Of a DNA stretch of 7,393 bases, positions 6,223-7,393 are shown piece after piece; the stretch's first letter is position 1, and each line of letters starts with the position of its first letter. The notes under the pieces are model-generated. The model saw only the letters and a program-made list of their open reading frames with translations, ran no database searches and was not told where the DNA came from. The translations under genes and the position numbers were made by a program. The DNA is from Synergistaceae bacterium UBA5560 (GTDB lineage Bacteria > Synergistota > Synergistia > Synergistales > Aminiphilaceae): assembly GCA_002425685.1 (NCBI GenBank), contig DIMS01000079.1, positions 1 through 7,393 of the forward strand, given 5' to 3'.

Positions 6223-7164
6223 CTAGTTCTCCTCGTGACACCCCACGAAATCCTTGACGGGCCCCCGTTTCTCGTGGGGGCGTGCATCCCGGTAGATCTC
6301 GTATCCCTCGCCTCGGACGAGTTTGCAGAAAACGTCCCTGATTTTCTTCGTCACAGGTCCTGGTTTTCCGTCTCCGACACTCCGCAGGTCCACCTCCACC
6401 ACGGGAATGACCTCCGCCGCGGTTCCCGTGAGGAAAATTTCGTCCGCCGTGTAGATGTCCCAGCGGTTCAGGAACGTCTCCTCCACGGCATAACCTGCGT
6501 TCCGAGCCACGTCGATCACGGCGTTCCGGGTGACCCCGAGGAGAATGCCCACTGCAGAATGGGGGGTCTTCACCACGCCGTTCTTGACGAGAAAGATGTT
6601 GTCCCCCGTGCACTCCGCGACGTACCCTTCGCGGCTCATGCAGATGGCCTCGAGAACACCCGCGTTGACCGCCTCGATCTTGGCCATGATGTTCGGCAGG
6701 TAGTTGCAGCTTTTCACCTGGGGTGCAAGAACCTCCCCGTAATTGCGCCGAGTGGCGGCGGTGATGACCTTGAGCCCCTTCTCATAGAACTCCTCCGGGT
6801 AGAGGGCGATGGAGGCGGCGATGCAGACCACCGAGGCATTGCCGTGACACTTTCTCGGGTCCAACCCGAGATCGCCCACGCCCCGGCTCACCACAAGCCG
6901 GATGTAGGCATCACGCAGGTTGTTCCGCCGGCAGGTTTCCGCCACGATCTCCATCATTTCTTCCTTCGAGAGCGAAATGGGAAGCCAGATGGCCTTCGCG
7001 GAATCATAAAGACGATCGATGTGCTCCTCCAGCCGGAAAACCCGACCGTTGTAGGCACGAATACCCTCGAACACGCCGTCGCCGTAGAGAAAACAATGAT
7101 CGAAGACCGAGACCTTCGCTTCCTCTGCGGGGACGTACTGCCCATTGAGATAGATCACCGACAT
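6223..7164 (-). CDS. ilvE: Branched-chain amino acid aminotransferase (class IV PLP enzyme)
   Basis: Cytoplasmic PLP enzyme of 313 residues that reversibly moves the amino group of leucine, isoleucine or valine to 2-oxoglutarate. The fold-type IV pattern is clear: N-terminal YLNGQYVPAEEAKVSVFDH (residues 5-23), GDGVFEGIRAYNGRVFRLEEH (29-48), the probable Schiff-base lysine K151 in QVKSCNYLPN, the cofactor-side acidic segment ECTGDNIFL (184-192) and the phosphate-binding FLTGTAAEVIPV (244-255). The start is set at 7164, not at the in-frame ATG at 7185, because AGGAGGGG lies about 9 bases before it and MSVIYLNG is the usual N-terminus. A tail of about 27 residues (287-313) goes beyond where many homologues end. 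It is first in the operon, with its own promoter upstream and a terminator hairpin after it. In this context it probably feeds 2-oxoacids into fermentation rather than only serving biosynthesis. D-amino acid aminotransferase is a less likely alternative. Confidence 0.93.
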   Translation of the reverse strand: MSVIYLNGQYVPAEEAKVSVFDHCFLYGDGVFEGIRAYNGRVFRLEEHIDRLYDSAKAIWLPISLSKEEMMEIVAETCRRNNLRDAYIRLVVSRGVGDLGLDPRKCHGNASVVCIAASIALYPEEFYEKGLKVITAATRRNYGEVLAPQVKSCNYLPNIMAKIEAVNAGVLEAICMSREGYVAECTGDNIFLVKNGVVKTPHSAVGILLGVTRNAVIDVARNAGYAVEETFLNRWDIYTADEIFLTGTAAEVIPVVEVDLRSVGDGKPGPVTKKIRDVFCKLVRGEGYEIYRDARPHEKRGPVKDFVGCHEEN

Positions 7165-7229
7165 GTTCGCACCCCTCCTCTGCACGCAGGAACAGTTCTT
7201 TTCTCCGACGGCACGAACGCCGCATTTGT

Positions 7230-7257
7230 ATTATATCCCAAGAAGACGAACCGTCAC
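7230..7257 (-). promoter_or_regulatory. Promoter of ilvE and the operon
   Basis: Minus strand: a perfect -10 TATAAT (7230-7235), a 16-base spacer and a -35 GTGACG (7252-7257, 4 of 6). Transcription would begin near 7223, giving a leader of about 60 bases before the ilvE ATG. The leader carries the AGGAGGGG ribosome site; I see no leader peptide or riboswitch in it. Confidence 0.68.
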
Positions 7258-7267
7258 CACAACAAGC

Positions 7268-7393
7268 TCAGCCTTCCGGGCGCTCCACCGCAACCTCGCC
7301 GGAGGCAGCCTCCCGTGGATCGTGCGAAACGTCAACCGATCCGCAGGAGCAGTTCCAGCGGAAGTCCTGCCACGTTACCGCAGCCGAACACCC
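7268..7393 (-). other. Possible 3' end of an upstream gene, frame unresolved
   Basis: Two minus-strand frames enter from the right edge. One ends at TGA 7268-7270 (41 residues, with TWQDFRWNCSCGSVDVSHD, GC-rich third positions). The other ends at TGA 7332-7334 (ending FGCGNVAGLPLELLLRIG, a plausible protein tail). Only one can be a gene end, and I cannot decide which from this fragment. Either would end before the ilvE promoter. No intrinsic terminator is visible between them and that promoter. Confidence 0.3.

Noticed and set aside
6245..6285. CCCCC/GGGGG inverted repeat near the ilvE 3' end
   Set aside because: It lies inside ilvE coding sequence and is explained by Gly/Pro/His codons; no T-run follows. 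The true terminator is at 6181-6206.
7301..7313. GGAGG-CAG-CCTCC inverted repeat upstream of ilvE as a terminator
   Set aside because: A 5-bp stem with a 3-base loop and no T-run; not a terminator.

Overview
The window most likely comes from an anaerobic, amino-acid-fermenting bacterium. It is GC-rich in its genes, with strong GGAGG-type ribosome sites before every gene. The gene set (branched-chain aminotransferase, two phosphotransacylases, two acyl kinases, a 2-hydroxyacid dehydrogenase) is typical of organisms that earn ATP from amino-acid-derived acyl-CoAs. A Synergistota-like or clostridial host would fit, but nothing here proves the phylum.

All supported genes lie on the minus strand, so the operon reads from right to left. 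After a small fragment at the right edge comes a promoter with a perfect TATAAT (7230-7257), then ilvE (7164-6223), an intrinsic-terminator hairpin (6206-6181), buk copy A (GTG start, 6133-5048) and ptb copy A (4963-4037). A 129-base gap follows, holding a second promoter (3971-3999) and a 16-base palindrome (3928-3943). Then come ptb copy B (3907-2987), a perfect 14-bp hairpin (2971-2939), buk copy B (2909-1815) and, 3 bases later, a D-2-hydroxyacid dehydrogenase (1811-846). Further left is a separate small unit: promoter candidates at 641-711, a 42-residue coiled-coil microprotein (563-435) and a strong terminator (390-343). The first ~240 bases are AT-richer and hold no convincing gene.

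Inferred joint role: IlvE turns leucine, isoleucine or valine into 2-oxoacids. A 2-oxoacid oxidoreductase or dehydrogenase, not encoded here, would make acyl-CoA. Ptb swaps CoA for phosphate and Buk transfers the phosphate to ADP, giving ATP and a (branched) short-chain fatty acid. The dehydrogenase could reduce 2-oxoacids to 2-hydroxyacids as an electron sink. The two Ptb/Buk pairs are diverged paralogues in the order buk-ptb-ptb-buk, which simple tandem duplication does not explain. They differ most where acyl-chain choice might be set, so the locus may hold two substrate-specialised ATP-forming modules under partly separate control. The individual enzymes are known families. The least expected parts are the paired arrangement, the intra-operon hairpins and the microprotein.
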